Assembly (NCBI GenBank): GCA_947502145.1
Contig: CANMYO010000004.1
Span: forward strand, 186,001 to 250,000
DNA: 64,000 nucleotides
Direction of reading: 5' to 3'
Source: an uncultured Paracoccaceae bacterium
Lineage (GTDB): Bacteria; Pseudomonadota; Alphaproteobacteria; Rhodobacterales; Rhodobacteraceae
A program made the position numbers and the translations under genes. Of the stretch, positions 7,691 through 18,547 are shown one piece after another. A model generated the notes under the pieces. That model saw nothing but the letters and a program-made list of their open reading frames with translations, ran no database searches and had not been told where the DNA came from. Each line of letters begins with the position of its first letter. Within the stretch, counting starts at the first letter, position 1.

Positions 7691-8373
7691 GAGCGGGCGC
7701 CCTGTTGGCGCTGTGGCCGGGCCCGGCAGAGGCCTGTCGGCTGGCCCTTGTCCTGGCCCTTGATGTGTCCTCGTCGGTGAACCCGCGCGAGGATGCACTG
7801 CAACGGGGCGGCACTGCGGATGCGCTGCAGAATCCATCAGTGCAGGCGGCGTTTCTGGCCAGCCCTGACCCGGTTGCGCTGACGATTTTTGAATGGTCAG
7901 GTCGGTTTCACCAACATGAGTTGCTCGGCTGGACGCTGATCGAAACCCCTGCGGATCTGGACCGCGCAGCCGAGATGGTGCGGACATCACAGCGCCAGCA
8001 AAGCGATCAACCCACCGCACTTGGCCATGCGCTTGGGCATGCGGTGCAACGCATGGCAGAGGCCCCGGCCTGTCAGTTCCAGACCATTGACGTTTCGGGC
8101 GATGGCGAAAACAATGACGGGTTTGGCCCCGCAGAGGCCTATGCCGCCCTGCCTTTTGACGGGGTTACGGTGAATGGGCTGGCGATCATTGACGGCGCGC
8201 CCGAAGGACCCCGCCCACTCGTGCCCTATTACCAGCGCGAGGTACTGCATGGTCCGCTGGCCTTTGTGGAGATCGCCCGCGGGTTTGAAGATTTTGCCGA
8301 TACGATGCAGCGCAAGCTAATCCGTGAAGTCTCTGCGCAGGTGATCGGCATGCTGGAGAGGCCACGGCAATGA
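7684..8373 (+). CDS. DUF1194 (von Willebrand A-like) secreted protein, copy 1
   Basis: 229 residues. After a short signal peptide ending at AEAC comes LALDVSSSV, a MIDAS-type D27-x-S29-x-S31, and later the second conserved IDVSGDGENN. This is DUF1194, a VWA-like family common in Rhodobacterales whose function is unknown; the MIDAS suggests divalent metal-dependent protein binding. Translation appears to start at a TTG that overlaps the gloA stop (CATTGGTAA), since no ATG/GTG precedes the signal peptide. The stop overlaps the ATG of the next DUF1194 gene by four bases. Two paralogues are in the window (8370-9095, 22563-23267). Confidence 0.85.
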   Translation: MVRAGALLALWPGPAEACRLALVLALDVSSSVNPREDALQRGGTADALQNPSVQAAFLASPDPVALTIFEWSGRFHQHELLGWTLIETPADLDRAAEMVRTSQRQQSDQPTALGHALGHAVQRMAEAPACQFQTIDVSGDGENNDGFGPAEAYAALPFDGVTVNGLAIIDGAPEGPRPLVPYYQREVLHGPLAFVEIARGFEDFADTMQRKLIREVSAQVIGMLERPRQ

Positions 8374-9095
8374 TCCGGCTGGTTGCCCTGCTGATGATCT
8401 TGGCCACACCTGCAGCGGCCTGCCGGCAGGCGCTGGCGCTTGCGCTTGATGTGTCCGGCTCGGTTGATGCACAGGAATATCGCCTGCAACGCGATGGGCT
8501 GGCCACGGCCCTGACCAGCCCGCGGGTCAAAGAGGTGCTGTTTGCCCCCGGCGCCGCGCCGATCCGGATCGCGGTTTTTGAATGGAGCGGACCGGTGGAT
8601 CAGACGCTGATTCTGCCATGGGTCACGTTAAGCGATGAAACTGCGCTGAACGGGGCCGTGGCGCGACTGCGCGCTGTGCCACGGGCGGCGCAAAACCCGA
8701 CGACAGCGATCGGGCCCGCCCTTGTCTTTGGCTTTGATCTGCTGTCACAACAGCCCGATTGCTGGAAACGCACCCTGGATGTCTCTGGCGACGGCTTGGC
8801 CAATACCGGACCACACCCACGCAGAATTGCGCTGCCTGCAGCCCTTGGGGATGTGATCGTCAACGGATTGGTGGTGGGTGTGCCCAGTCAGGACGGCGGC
8901 AATTGGGGGTCAAACCTCCGTGAATTGTCGTCCTATTTCAGCACCTATGTGGTGCGCGGGCCCGGCGCATTTGTTGAAGTGGCGCTGGGGTACGAAGATT
9001 ACGCCGCAGCGATGGAACGCAAACTGCTGCGCGAGTTGGAAACGCTCGCCACCTCGGCGGCAGAGCCGCATCGCGATACCGCCGAAACGCGATGA
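8370..9095 (+). CDS. DUF1194 (von Willebrand A-like) secreted protein, copy 2
   Basis: 241 residues with a signal peptide (MIRLVALLMILATPAAA), a Cys right after it, and the MIDAS-like DVSGS at residues 27-31. The later LDVSGDGLAN motif and the C-terminal MERKLLRELE helix are shared with copies 1 and 3. It overlaps copy 1 by ATGA, so the two are a tandem duplication translated together. Function unknown; extracytoplasmic location is inferred from the signal peptide. Confidence 0.87.
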   Translation: MIRLVALLMILATPAAACRQALALALDVSGSVDAQEYRLQRDGLATALTSPRVKEVLFAPGAAPIRIAVFEWSGPVDQTLILPWVTLSDETALNGAVARLRAVPRAAQNPTTAIGPALVFGFDLLSQQPDCWKRTLDVSGDGLANTGPHPRRIALPAALGDVIVNGLVVGVPSQDGGNWGSNLRELSSYFSTYVVRGPGAFVEVALGYEDYAAAMERKLLRELETLATSAAEPHRDTAETR

Positions 9096-9171
9096 CGCCC
9101 GACGTCCCGCGTCAGGCTGCCACCCTCACTCTTAAACATGGCGTGCGGCAAAGCCGCCCCGCAAGGTCACC

Positions 9172-9693
9172 CTAATAGATGTATCGGATCTGTTCGGTCC
9201 AATAGCGTTCGATCCGCCGCAGCGCACTGGTGATGTCGTCGATCCCTTTCTGGTCAACAACACCCCGTGTCACGAGGCCATCCGCATGTGTGGCAAAGAG
9301 TTTTGCCACGATCAGCCTGATGTCCCGGCCCTTTTGAGTCAGGCGGACACGGACGGATCGCCGGTCAATTTCAGACCGTTCGTGATGCATGTAACCTGCA
9401 TCCACCAGCTTTTTGAGGTTATAGCTGACGTTGCTACCTTGATAGTAGCCACGTGTTTTCAGCTCACCTGCGGTGACCTCATTTTCGCCGATGTTGAACA
9501 GCAGGAGGGCCTGGACAGCGTTGATTTCCAACACCCCGACGCGTTCAAATTCGTCCTTGATAACATCCAGCAACAGACGGTGCAGACGCTCTACAAGCGT
9601 CAGACTGTCGAGGTAACTGGTCATGAATGCAGCATTCGCCGCGCTAAACTCGGTTTCTACCGGCAGAGACTTGAGATTTGCGTGCAAAGTCAT
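9172..9693 (-). CDS. MarR-family transcriptional regulator (LdtR-like)
   Basis: 173 residues with a winged helix: helix-turn-helix around ELKTRGYYQGSNVSYNLKKLVDAGYM followed by the wing RSEIDRRSVRVRLTQKG. The RGYYQGSNVSYN recognition helix resembles LdtR, an alphaproteobacterial MarR regulator linked to cell-wall and stress genes; that assignment is from memory of the family and tentative. GGAGG sits six bases before the ATG. It is separated from sdhE by a 73-base region that probably holds its promoter. Confidence 0.85.
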   Translation of the reverse strand: MTLHANLKSLPVETEFSAANAAFMTSYLDSLTLVERLHRLLLDVIKDEFERVGVLEINAVQALLLFNIGENEVTAGELKTRGYYQGSNVSYNLKKLVDAGYMHHERSEIDRRSVRVRLTQKGRDIRLIVAKLFATHADGLVTRGVVDQKGIDDITSALRRIERYWTEQIRYIY

Positions 9694-9766
9694 TGCAGCC
9701 TCCGATATAGTGCGGCGACCTCAATGACGGCTAATCACGAAAATAAAGTTAAAGCACGCAGCCAAT

Positions 9767-10035
9767 TCAAGATTGTTTGACAATACCCTGCGCGCGGTCG
9801 GTCAGCTGGACCATCAGGTTGCTGTACTGGTCTGGTGGCGCAGCCTGTCCCAGAATCCAGCCAAAGATGTCATGATCATTCTCGTGCAGCAGCGCGTCAT
9901 ATGTCGCCAGGTCTTCGGGCGACATACGATCCAGCGCAGCATCGGCGAAATCGGTCAGGATCAGGTCCATTTCCTTGATTCCGCGGCGCATCGACCGCAT
10001 TCGCAGCCGTCGCACCATGGTGTCGCGGTCTTCGC

Positions 10036-10039
<4 letters not shown>
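9767..10039 (-). CDS. sdhE: FAD assembly factor SdhE
   Basis: 90 residues of the SdhE/Sdh5 family, which promotes covalent flavinylation of succinate dehydrogenase SdhA. The defining RGxxE motif is present (Arg19-Gly20...Glu23 in RRGIKEMD), followed by the usual five-helix pattern and DHDIFGWI. It overlaps the upstream XRE regulator by ATGA, an unusual neighbour for sdhE; the sdh operon itself is not in the window. Confidence 0.93.
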
Positions 10040-11721
<1,682 letters not shown>

Positions 11722-11796
11722 GCCAAGGCTGACGCGACAGTCCTTGCCGGGGCGGCCCCAGCTATCGGGGCCGCATTCCAAATGGGGGGACGCATC

Positions 11797-14037
11797 ATGC
11801 GCAGGCACGAAGACTTCAACGCGGACTGGACGTTTGCAGCAGGTTTTGACCCGGAACAATCCGGGCAGGAAATCAGCGGCGCGCGCGTTGATCTGCCGCA
11901 TTCGGCCGTCCCGCTGCCCTATAGCTATTGCGATGAAACCGCCTACCAACGGGTTTTCACCTATCAGAAGGTGATCGACTGGGAGCCGGCATTCGAAGGG
12001 CAGGATGTCGCCCTGCGGTTTGAGGCCGCGATGGCCAACGCAGAGGTCTATCTGAATGGGCATCGGCTGGCCGGACATGCGGATGGCTACACCCCGTTTG
12101 AGGTGCGGCTGACCGCGCATTTACAGCGCGGTGCCAACCTGATCACGGTCAAGGTCGATGGGGCGGAAAACCCCGATATTCCGCCTTTTGGCGGACGGAT
12201 CGACTATCTGACCTATGCCGGGCTTTACCGCGATGTGGCGCTGATCGTGCGCCCCTTGGTGTCGATCGCCAATATGAAGATTGAAACGCCGGACGCCCTT
12301 GCCGATACAAAATCCGTCACCGTGGATGCGCTGCTGGACGCCACGGCGGGGGCGCAGATTGACGGCAGGCTGCGCGCCGATCTGCTGGACCCGGAGGGTG
12401 CGATCATCGCGACGGAAGAGGCCGCAGTGCGGGGGCCCGAGCAGCGGTTGCAATTTGAGGGGCTGACCGGTCTGTCGCTTTGGACGCTGGATGCGCCAGT
12501 GCTTTACGCCCTGCGATTGACACTTGAGACGGCTGAGGGGACGGACAGTATCACCCGGCAATTCGGGTTCCGCACAGCGGTTTTCAGCGCGGATGGTTTT
12601 GCGCTGAACGGCGAACCGGTCAAGCTGATCGGGCTGAACCGGCATCAGGCTTTTCCTTATGCGGGCTATGCGCTGGGGCGCGCAGCGCAGGAGCGCGACG
12701 CAGAAATTCTAAAACAGACGCTGTGCTGCAATGTGGTGCGGACCAGCCATTACCCGCAGTGCCCGTGGTTTCTGGACCATTGCGACCGGATCGGATTGCT
12801 GGTGCTGACCGAAATTCCTGGCTGGCAACACATCGGCGGCGCGCAGTGGCAGGCCGAGGCCCTGCGCAATGTCGAGCGGATGATCACCCGCGACTGGAAC
12901 CACCCGTCAATCATCACATGGGGCGTGCGGATCAACGAATCCGACGACGATCATGACTTTTACACTGCGACAAACGCGCTGGCCCGCCGCCTTGACAGCA
13001 CCCGCCAGACCAGCGGCATTCGCAAACATGCGCAAAGCGAATTTCTGGAAGACATCTATACGATGAACGATTTTGTGCAGGGCGGCGAAGAAATCTCGGG
13101 CGGGCCGCAGCGGGCGCTGAAATCCCAGGGCGAGCAGACCGGCCTGAACCGGTTGGTGCCCTATATGGTGACCGAATGTAACGGCCATATGTTTCCGACC
13201 AAGAGTTTCGACAACGAGCATCGCCAGATCGAGCATGTGATGCGCCATCTGAACGTGATCAATCAGGCCCATGGTGACGCGGAAATCGCCGGGGTCATTG
13301 GGTGGTGCATGTTTGATTACAATACGCACAAGGATTTCGGTTCGGGTGATCGGATCTGTCATCATGGCGTGCTGGACATGTTCCGCGAACCAAAGTTCGC
13401 GGCCTATGCCTATGCCAGTCAGGGCGACCCGGAGGTGACACCGGTCCTGAAACCTGTGACCTTTTATGCCCGCGGCGAACGCAATATCGGAGGTGTGCTG
13501 CCGCTGATGGTCCTGACCAATGCGGAGGTGGTTGAACTGCGCTTTCCAGATGGCGCGGTGCGCCAGTTCCACCCGGCGCGGGACAGGTTTGCGCATTTGC
13601 CCTATCCGCCAGTGATCATCGCGCGCGATGACGTTGGTGCGGATGCATTTGGCAAATGGGGCATGGCGTGGCAAGACCTTGAAATTGCGGGTATTTACAA
13701 AGGCAAGGAGATCGCATCCGTCAGGCTTTGCGCCGATCCGTTGCCCAGCACCTTGGCTGTTTTGCCTGACAAGCTGACGCTGGATGCCGCTGGTCGCGAA
13801 GACTTGCGGGTCATGGTGCGGGCGTTGGATCAGGCGGGCAACAAACTGCCATTCCTGGCCGATCAGATCGGCATCAGCGTGACCGGTCCGGCGGCGCTGA
13901 TCGGGCCGGAAAGCGTGCCGTTGATCGCAGGATCAACCGGGTTTTGGATCAGGGCCGCGGGGCCACCGGGCGACATTCTCTTGCGCCTGACCAGCAGCCG
14001 GTTTGCCCCGCAAGAGGTCAGCTTGCGCGCGCTTTAG
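11797..14037 (+). CDS. Glycoside hydrolase family 2 protein (beta-galactosidase/glucuronidase type)
   Basis: 746 residues. Domain order is the N-terminal jelly-roll sugar-binding domain (to about residue 165, with AEVYLNGHRLAGHADGYTPF), an immunoglobulin-like domain (about 165-270) and the TIM barrel. Catalytic acid/base is Glu381 (RINES) and the nucleophile Glu460 (MVTECNGH). No signal peptide, so it acts in the cytoplasm on imported sugar. Substrate cannot be told from the active site: galactoside, glucuronide or other. The ATG at 11797 has GGGGGA upstream. No transporter or sugar kinase is adjacent, which is unusual for a catabolic GH2. Confidence 0.85.
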   Translation: MRRHEDFNADWTFAAGFDPEQSGQEISGARVDLPHSAVPLPYSYCDETAYQRVFTYQKVIDWEPAFEGQDVALRFEAAMANAEVYLNGHRLAGHADGYTPFEVRLTAHLQRGANLITVKVDGAENPDIPPFGGRIDYLTYAGLYRDVALIVRPLVSIANMKIETPDALADTKSVTVDALLDATAGAQIDGRLRADLLDPEGAIIATEEAAVRGPEQRLQFEGLTGLSLWTLDAPVLYALRLTLETAEGTDSITRQFGFRTAVFSADGFALNGEPVKLIGLNRHQAFPYAGYALGRAAQERDAEILKQTLCCNVVRTSHYPQCPWFLDHCDRIGLLVLTEIPGWQHIGGAQWQAEALRNVERMITRDWNHPSIITWGVRINESDDDHDFYTATNALARRLDSTRQTSGIRKHAQSEFLEDIYTMNDFVQGGEEISGGPQRALKSQGEQTGLNRLVPYMVTECNGHMFPTKSFDNEHRQIEHVMRHLNVINQAHGDAEIAGVIGWCMFDYNTHKDFGSGDRICHHGVLDMFREPKFAAYAYASQGDPEVTPVLKPVTFYARGERNIGGVLPLMVLTNAEVVELRFPDGAVRQFHPARDRFAHLPYPPVIIARDDVGADAFGKWGMAWQDLEIAGIYKGKEIASVRLCADPLPSTLAVLPDKLTLDAAGREDLRVMVRALDQAGNKLPFLADQIGISVTGPAALIGPESVPLIAGSTGFWIRAAGPPGDILLRLTSSRFAPQEVSLRAL

Positions 14038-14107
14038 CAGCGGTGCAATTGTCCGTAGCATCACGTGTGGCCCCCTGCTAACCTTGCCAAAAGTCGTTGA
14101 GGGGCAG

Positions 14108-14518
14108 ATGGGCGCAGACCTACCAGATTATTATTTTCGCATTCGTGAAAACGGGGCGGCGGTGTTCCGGGTGGACACCGAAAACCGGCAACGCCGGATC
14201 GAGATGGATCAGGTGGCCGTGGTCAACGTCAAGAACGGCGAGGTCAAACCCCACGGTGACCGGGTTTTGTCTGAGGCAGACATTGCCGCCATTCAGGATT
14301 GGCTGGACAAGCGTGTCGCGCTTTTGGCCGAGCGCGATATTGACGATATTCACCGGGCGGTTGACTACCTCAACATCACGACGCAATGGGTGCAGTCAAA
14401 GGCGACGGATGAACAGCTTGAGAATGTCACCGATGCGTTGCTGCTGGCGATGCATGATCTGCGCACGATATTGGTGCGCAAAAAGGCGGACCGGTTGTTG
14501 AAGGACGACGAAAGCTAG
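14108..14518 (+). CDS. Conserved hypothetical protein
   Basis: 136 residues, cytoplasmic and highly charged, with no signal peptide or membrane segment. The N-terminus (DYYFRIRENGAAVFRVDTENRQRRIEMDQVAVVNVK) looks like a small beta domain and the rest is helical, with the charged C-terminus RKKADRLLKDD. GAGGGGCAG precedes the ATG at 14108. I do not recognise a family. Its TAG overlaps the stop of the convergent MATE gene in the tetranucleotide CTAG. Confidence 0.8.
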   Translation: MGADLPDYYFRIRENGAAVFRVDTENRQRRIEMDQVAVVNVKNGEVKPHGDRVLSEADIAAIQDWLDKRVALLAERDIDDIHRAVDYLNITTQWVQSKATDEQLENVTDALLLAMHDLRTILVRKKADRLLKDDES

Positions 14519-15870
14519 GCTTCTATATGCACCGACTGGCGCCAGAACCGCCATGACATCAGCACGCCCGCGACCGTCAGCCCGATCACCAGTCCAAGCC
14601 AGAGCCCGATAGGCCCCATGTCAAATGTGAAGGCCAGCAGGTACGCGCTTGGCAAGCCGATCACCCAATAGCTGATGATTGCCATGACCATAGGAACGGC
14701 CGTGTCCTGCACACCGCGCAGCAGGCCCAGGGCCATGACCTGCAGCGCATCAACCGCCTGAAACAACCCGGCCACCGCCAATAGCACAACGCCAATGCGC
14801 AGCACGGTATCGCGGGCAGGTTCATCGGGGTCGATAAAGATTGCGACCAGTTGTTCGGGGATTGTCAGGAACAGGATCACCGTGAACACGACAAACGCGC
14901 CAGACATCGCCATCGCGGTGATGCCGCCGCGGCGAAGGTTGGGTTCATCGCGCCGCCCCAATGCCCGCCCTGCCCGCACCGTCGCGGTTTGCGAGAACCC
15001 GATATGGACCATGAACATCACGCTGGCCCATTGGATCGCGATCCCATGGGCCGCCAGTTCAATCGCACCGATCCAGCCCATCATCACCGCCGAAGCGGCA
15101 AAGAGCCCGCCTTCGGCCAATGAGGTCAGCCCGATCGGCAGCCCCAGCCGAAAGACGCGGGCCATGATCTCGGGGTCGGGGCGCAGTACATTCCGCAACA
15201 GTTCAAACTGGGGCAGAACGCGCAGCGCATAGCCCAGCAGGATCGCAACGGTCAGAAGCTGCACCATGACCGAGGCGATTGCGGCCCCGCGGATGCCCAG
15301 TTCAGGCGCGCCCAGATTGCCAAAAATCAGCGCATAGTTGACCAGCACGTTCATCAGCGCCGCCGCGATGGTGCTGTAAAGAATGATTCCCGTCCGCTCT
15401 AACCCGGCGAGAAACGATTTGAAGGTCATGACAAGAAGTGCCGGGATCATCCCCAGTGCGGCGATATGCAGGTAATCCTGCCCCAGCGCGGCAACAGCCG
15501 GGTCCTGACCGATGGCAAGCAGGATCTGTTCCGCAAAGATAAACGGGACTGAGACCACAAGGCCATAGAACACCGACAACCAGACCGCCATGCGGGTGAC
15601 CCGGCGGACCTGCTGTTCGTTGTCTTCCTCTGCGGCGGCTGCAACCATGGGGGTCACTGCAAATGCAAAGCCAGAGCCGACAATAAACACAACGAAGAAC
15701 AACGTACCGGCAATGGTAGAGGCCGCAAGCGCGGTGACGTCGTACCAGCCCAGCATGATCGTGTCGGTCATGTGAATGGCAAACATCGCCAGATTGCTCG
15801 CGATCAGCGGCAAACCAAGTTTGAGCACGGCGCGGGCATGCTCGGAATATGATTGCAGGGGCGTTGTCAT
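14515..15870 (-). CDS. MATE-family multidrug/metabolite efflux transporter
   Basis: 451 residues with about twelve membrane segments in two similar halves of six, the layout of MATE exporters, which use Na+ or H+ gradients to expel cationic compounds. The N-terminus (LKLGLPLIASNLAMFAIHMTDTIMLGW) is the conserved MATE helix 1-2 region and is NorM-like. The start is taken at the ATG at 15870; a GTG directly upstream is also possible. It ends in a shared CTAG with the convergent gene at 14108-14518. Confidence 0.9.
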   Translation of the reverse strand: MTTPLQSYSEHARAVLKLGLPLIASNLAMFAIHMTDTIMLGWYDVTALAASTIAGTLFFVVFIVGSGFAFAVTPMVAAAAEEDNEQQVRRVTRMAVWLSVFYGLVVSVPFIFAEQILLAIGQDPAVAALGQDYLHIAALGMIPALLVMTFKSFLAGLERTGIILYSTIAAALMNVLVNYALIFGNLGAPELGIRGAAIASVMVQLLTVAILLGYALRVLPQFELLRNVLRPDPEIMARVFRLGLPIGLTSLAEGGLFAASAVMMGWIGAIELAAHGIAIQWASVMFMVHIGFSQTATVRAGRALGRRDEPNLRRGGITAMAMSGAFVVFTVILFLTIPEQLVAIFIDPDEPARDTVLRIGVVLLAVAGLFQAVDALQVMALGLLRGVQDTAVPMVMAIISYWVIGLPSAYLLAFTFDMGPIGLWLGLVIGLTVAGVLMSWRFWRQSVHIEA

Positions 15871-16016
15871 CACTGAGGCTTATGCCTCTGGCGGGCCCTG
15901 GTAAAGCCCCCATCGCGGGTGGCCTGAGGCCCCCCCGTGTCAGCAACCGACAGGGGAATGATAGACAGCGGCGAAGGGATCGGTCAGCATCACGTCCAAA
16001 CAGAAAGGGTTTTGTG

Positions 16017-16664
16017 ATGTCGGACTTTGACACATTGATCAGTGATGCACGCGGTTTCTTGGGAAATCTGGCCCAGAACAATACCCGCGACTGGTGGCAG
16101 GACAACAAGGATACCTACGACACCAGGCTGAAGGCTCCGGCGTTGGCTTTGCTGGATGAGATGCAGCCTAAGCTGGCACGCCTGACCGATCTTGAGGTCA
16201 GCACAAAGTTGTTTCGACCACATCGTGATGTGCGGTTTTCAAAGGACAAGACGCCCTACACCACGCATTTGCACATGATGTGGGGCCTGACGTCAGGCGC
16301 GCGGCAAAGCCCGGTCTTCTTCTTTGGCATCGGGCAGGATTATGTCACGGCGGGTGCGGGCATGATGGGCTTTGACAAGCCGGTCCTGCAGGATTGGCGC
16401 AAGTTTGTTGACCTCGATACCGATCGCGTGACGGCGATTTTCGATGCCACCAGGGCGGCGGGGTTCGGGTTTCGGGAACCCGACCTGAAACGCGTGCCGC
16501 CACCTTATGACAAAGAGCATCCGGCAGCGGAGTTGCTGCGCATGAAAGGTGTGACGGCCAGCAAGGGACTTGACGCCGACAAACCCCTTGTGCCGCAGAT
16601 TGAGGCTGCATTCGAGGCCCTTTGGCCGTTGAACCAGTTGCTCATTCAGGTGGCAGAGGCCTAG
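16017..16664 (+). CDS. DUF2461 / TIGR02453 family protein
   Basis: 215 residues. Conserved blocks of this family are seen at FLGNLAQNNTRDWWQDNK (near residue 15) and LFRPHRDVRFSKDKTPYTTH (near residue 65), with VFFFGIG in the middle. The family is widespread in bacteria and fungi, soluble, and of unknown activity. AAAGGG lies before the ATG at 16017. Its TAG shares the tetranucleotide CTAG with the stop codon of the convergent gene at 16661. Confidence 0.88.
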   Translation: MSDFDTLISDARGFLGNLAQNNTRDWWQDNKDTYDTRLKAPALALLDEMQPKLARLTDLEVSTKLFRPHRDVRFSKDKTPYTTHLHMMWGLTSGARQSPVFFFGIGQDYVTAGAGMMGFDKPVLQDWRKFVDLDTDRVTAIFDATRAAGFGFREPDLKRVPPPYDKEHPAAELLRMKGVTASKGLDADKPLVPQIEAAFEALWPLNQLLIQVAEA

Positions 16665-17134
16665 GCCAGCTGCCGCGCGGCGCTGCGCAATAGCCCGCGG
16701 GCATAAAGATGGTGCAGGGGCAGCAGCATGTGGAACAGGCGGCCAAGATCCGTACCGGGTTTGCGCGGGATGACCGCCGAACTGAACAGCAAGGTTCTGT
16801 CCTGCACACAAAGCCATGACCGGGTCCACCCGGCCGCATCGCACAACAGGATCTGATCGCCGGTGCGTCCTTCGACGGTCCAGGCCGCGTAGCGGTCACT
16901 TGTCGCATCGGCAAGCGCATCCACATCCGCATCTGTGCCGCCGCGACCGGCAAGGCGCAAGACCGCGCGTTCTGCCCGAAACAGCGGGGTTTTGTAAAAC
17001 GCCCGGATACATTCCGCCAGCCCGCGATCCGGGCCGATCATAGCGCCATAACAATCGGTAAAACAATCATCGCGCGCAGCATAGGTCTGCATCAGGCTGT
17101 CGCTTGGCAGCGGCAAGGCGGTGACTTTGGTCAT
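16661..17134 (-). CDS. Hypothetical protein
   Basis: 157 residues, soluble, no signal peptide. I do not recognise a family. A histidine-containing C-terminus (LFHMLLPLHHLYARGLLRSAARQ) follows a beta-rich middle (DQILLCDAAGWTRSWLCVQDRTLLFSSAVIP). Its ATG overlaps the stop codon of the upstream GFA-family gene by four bases, so it belongs to the three-gene run 18407 to 16661 with an epimerase and a GFA protein. Confidence 0.75.
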   Translation of the reverse strand: MTKVTALPLPSDSLMQTYAARDDCFTDCYGAMIGPDRGLAECIRAFYKTPLFRAERAVLRLAGRGGTDADVDALADATSDRYAAWTVEGRTGDQILLCDAAGWTRSWLCVQDRTLLFSSAVIPRKPGTDLGRLFHMLLPLHHLYARGLLRSAARQLA

Positions 17135-17526
17135 GCCAATCTTTCGATATTCGCGGCGTCATCTAGGATGAGCCATTCCGGACGGCGGTCGTCATAGACG
17201 CTGAACACAGGCGCCGGCAGATCGCCGGGTTGCATCGCGCCCACCGGGATCATGATCCCGTCGACGGCGCTGTTGACATACCAGACGGTGACGCCACAGG
17301 TCGGGCAGAAGTGATAGATCACGGTTCCGCCATCGTCGCCCGTGCGGGCAAAGACGGTGCTGGTGCCGGATGTCGTCACCGTGTCAGTCGCAAATCGGCT
17401 GTTCCAGGAAAACGCGCTGCCGGTGCGGGTTCTGCAGGCGTGGCAATGGCAGATTGCTGCGCGCAGCGGCGGTTGTGCTGCGGTCGCGGTCAGTTGTCCG
17501 CAGGCGCAGGATGCGGTGATTGTCAT
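17131..17526 (-). CDS. GFA-family (glutathione-dependent formaldehyde-activating-like) zinc protein
   Basis: 131 residues. The zinc cysteines are Cys7-x-Cys9 (SCACGQ), Cys26-x-Cys28-x2-Cys31 (CHCHACR) and the later pair in FCPTCGV, the arrangement of the GFA/CENP-V fold. Most members are not proven glutathione/formaldehyde enzymes, so the family name is only a label. Start at 17526 is chosen because its ATG overlaps the TGA of the upstream epimerase (ATGA). Confidence 0.88.
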   Translation of the reverse strand: MTITASCACGQLTATAAQPPLRAAICHCHACRTRTGSAFSWNSRFATDTVTTSGTSTVFARTGDDGGTVIYHFCPTCGVTVWYVNSAVDGIMIPVGAMQPGDLPAPVFSVYDDRRPEWLILDDAANIERLA

Positions 17527-18407
17527 GTCAGAACCTCGCGCCAGGAATGCTGTGGCGCAAAGCCAAGCATCTTCTTTGCCTTGCGGATGCAATAAAAGGT
17601 TTCGTCCGGGGTCATGTCGCGCCGTTGCGGCACGTCCTGATAGAACCGCGCGATAACCTGATCCGTACTGATTCCGACGGACATGTCTGGGTTGGCGACG
17701 TTAAAGACCTGATAGCCCAGCCCATCTGTACGCAGGCAGCAATCGACCATATGGCCCAGATCGCGGGCGTCGATATAGGCAAATATATTGCGGCGACGGC
17801 TGGCGGGATCTTTCATGAATGCCGGAAAATTCTCTGCGTATTCATGGGGTTCGATCACATTGTTCAAGCGCAGCGCATATATATCCGCGCCTGTGCGCGC
17901 CTGAAAGCTTTGGCCGGTTACCTCGTTGCAGACCTTGGACATCGCATAGCTGTCATGGGGTACGGTGGGGTGGTCTTCGTCGACGGGAATATAGGCTGGC
18001 TTGACCTCTCCTTCGGCGAAACAGACACCGTAGGTCGTTTCGGAGCTGGCGAATATGATCTTGGGAATGCCGAGCTTTGTCGCCGCTTCAATGACGTTGT
18101 AGGTGGACAATGTATTCTGACGGAAACATTCGCCATCGGTGCCGATCATCACTCGCGGCACGGCGGCAAAATGCACCACCGCATCATAACGTGGCACACC
18201 CGTGCCCGGTTCAAGTTCGTGAAAGTCGGTGAACTGCGACATCGCGCCAATCACCTGCCCGGCATCACAAAGGTCGATCAGGAGCTCTGAAACCGCAAGC
18301 CCGGATGCAACGCGGTCGGCGTTGATCACGGTGTGCCCCTGCCCTTGCAAGTACCGGATCGCATGGCGCCCCGCCTTGCCGCTGCCACCCGTAAAGAAAA
18401 TCCGCAT
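17523..18407 (-). CDS. NAD(P)-dependent epimerase/dehydratase (extended SDR)
   Basis: 294 residues. The dinucleotide motif is GGSGKAG (residues 7-13), the active-site Ser is in FASSETTYG (about 121-122) and the Tyr-x3-Lys pair is Tyr154/Lys158 in YAMSK. These are the hallmarks of extended short-chain dehydrogenases acting on nucleotide sugars or similar. The substrate is not evident. First gene of a translationally coupled trio with the GFA and hypothetical genes. Confidence 0.88.
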   Translation of the reverse strand: MRIFFTGGSGKAGRHAIRYLQGQGHTVINADRVASGLAVSELLIDLCDAGQVIGAMSQFTDFHELEPGTGVPRYDAVVHFAAVPRVMIGTDGECFRQNTLSTYNVIEAATKLGIPKIIFASSETTYGVCFAEGEVKPAYIPVDEDHPTVPHDSYAMSKVCNEVTGQSFQARTGADIYALRLNNVIEPHEYAENFPAFMKDPASRRRNIFAYIDARDLGHMVDCCLRTDGLGYQVFNVANPDMSVGISTDQVIARFYQDVPQRRDMTPDETFYCIRKAKKMLGFAPQHSWREVLT

Positions 18408-18547
18408 ATCGGCCCCTGTATGTGTGCCAATAGCCTAACCGGCAGTTGCCTGCGCGCAAGTCCGGAAATCCGCTGTGTCGCGACAAGCATGGGTTGCACC
18501 GGCCGGCGCACTTGCTTGGCGCAAACAAAGAGGTGATCGCGCGCATG

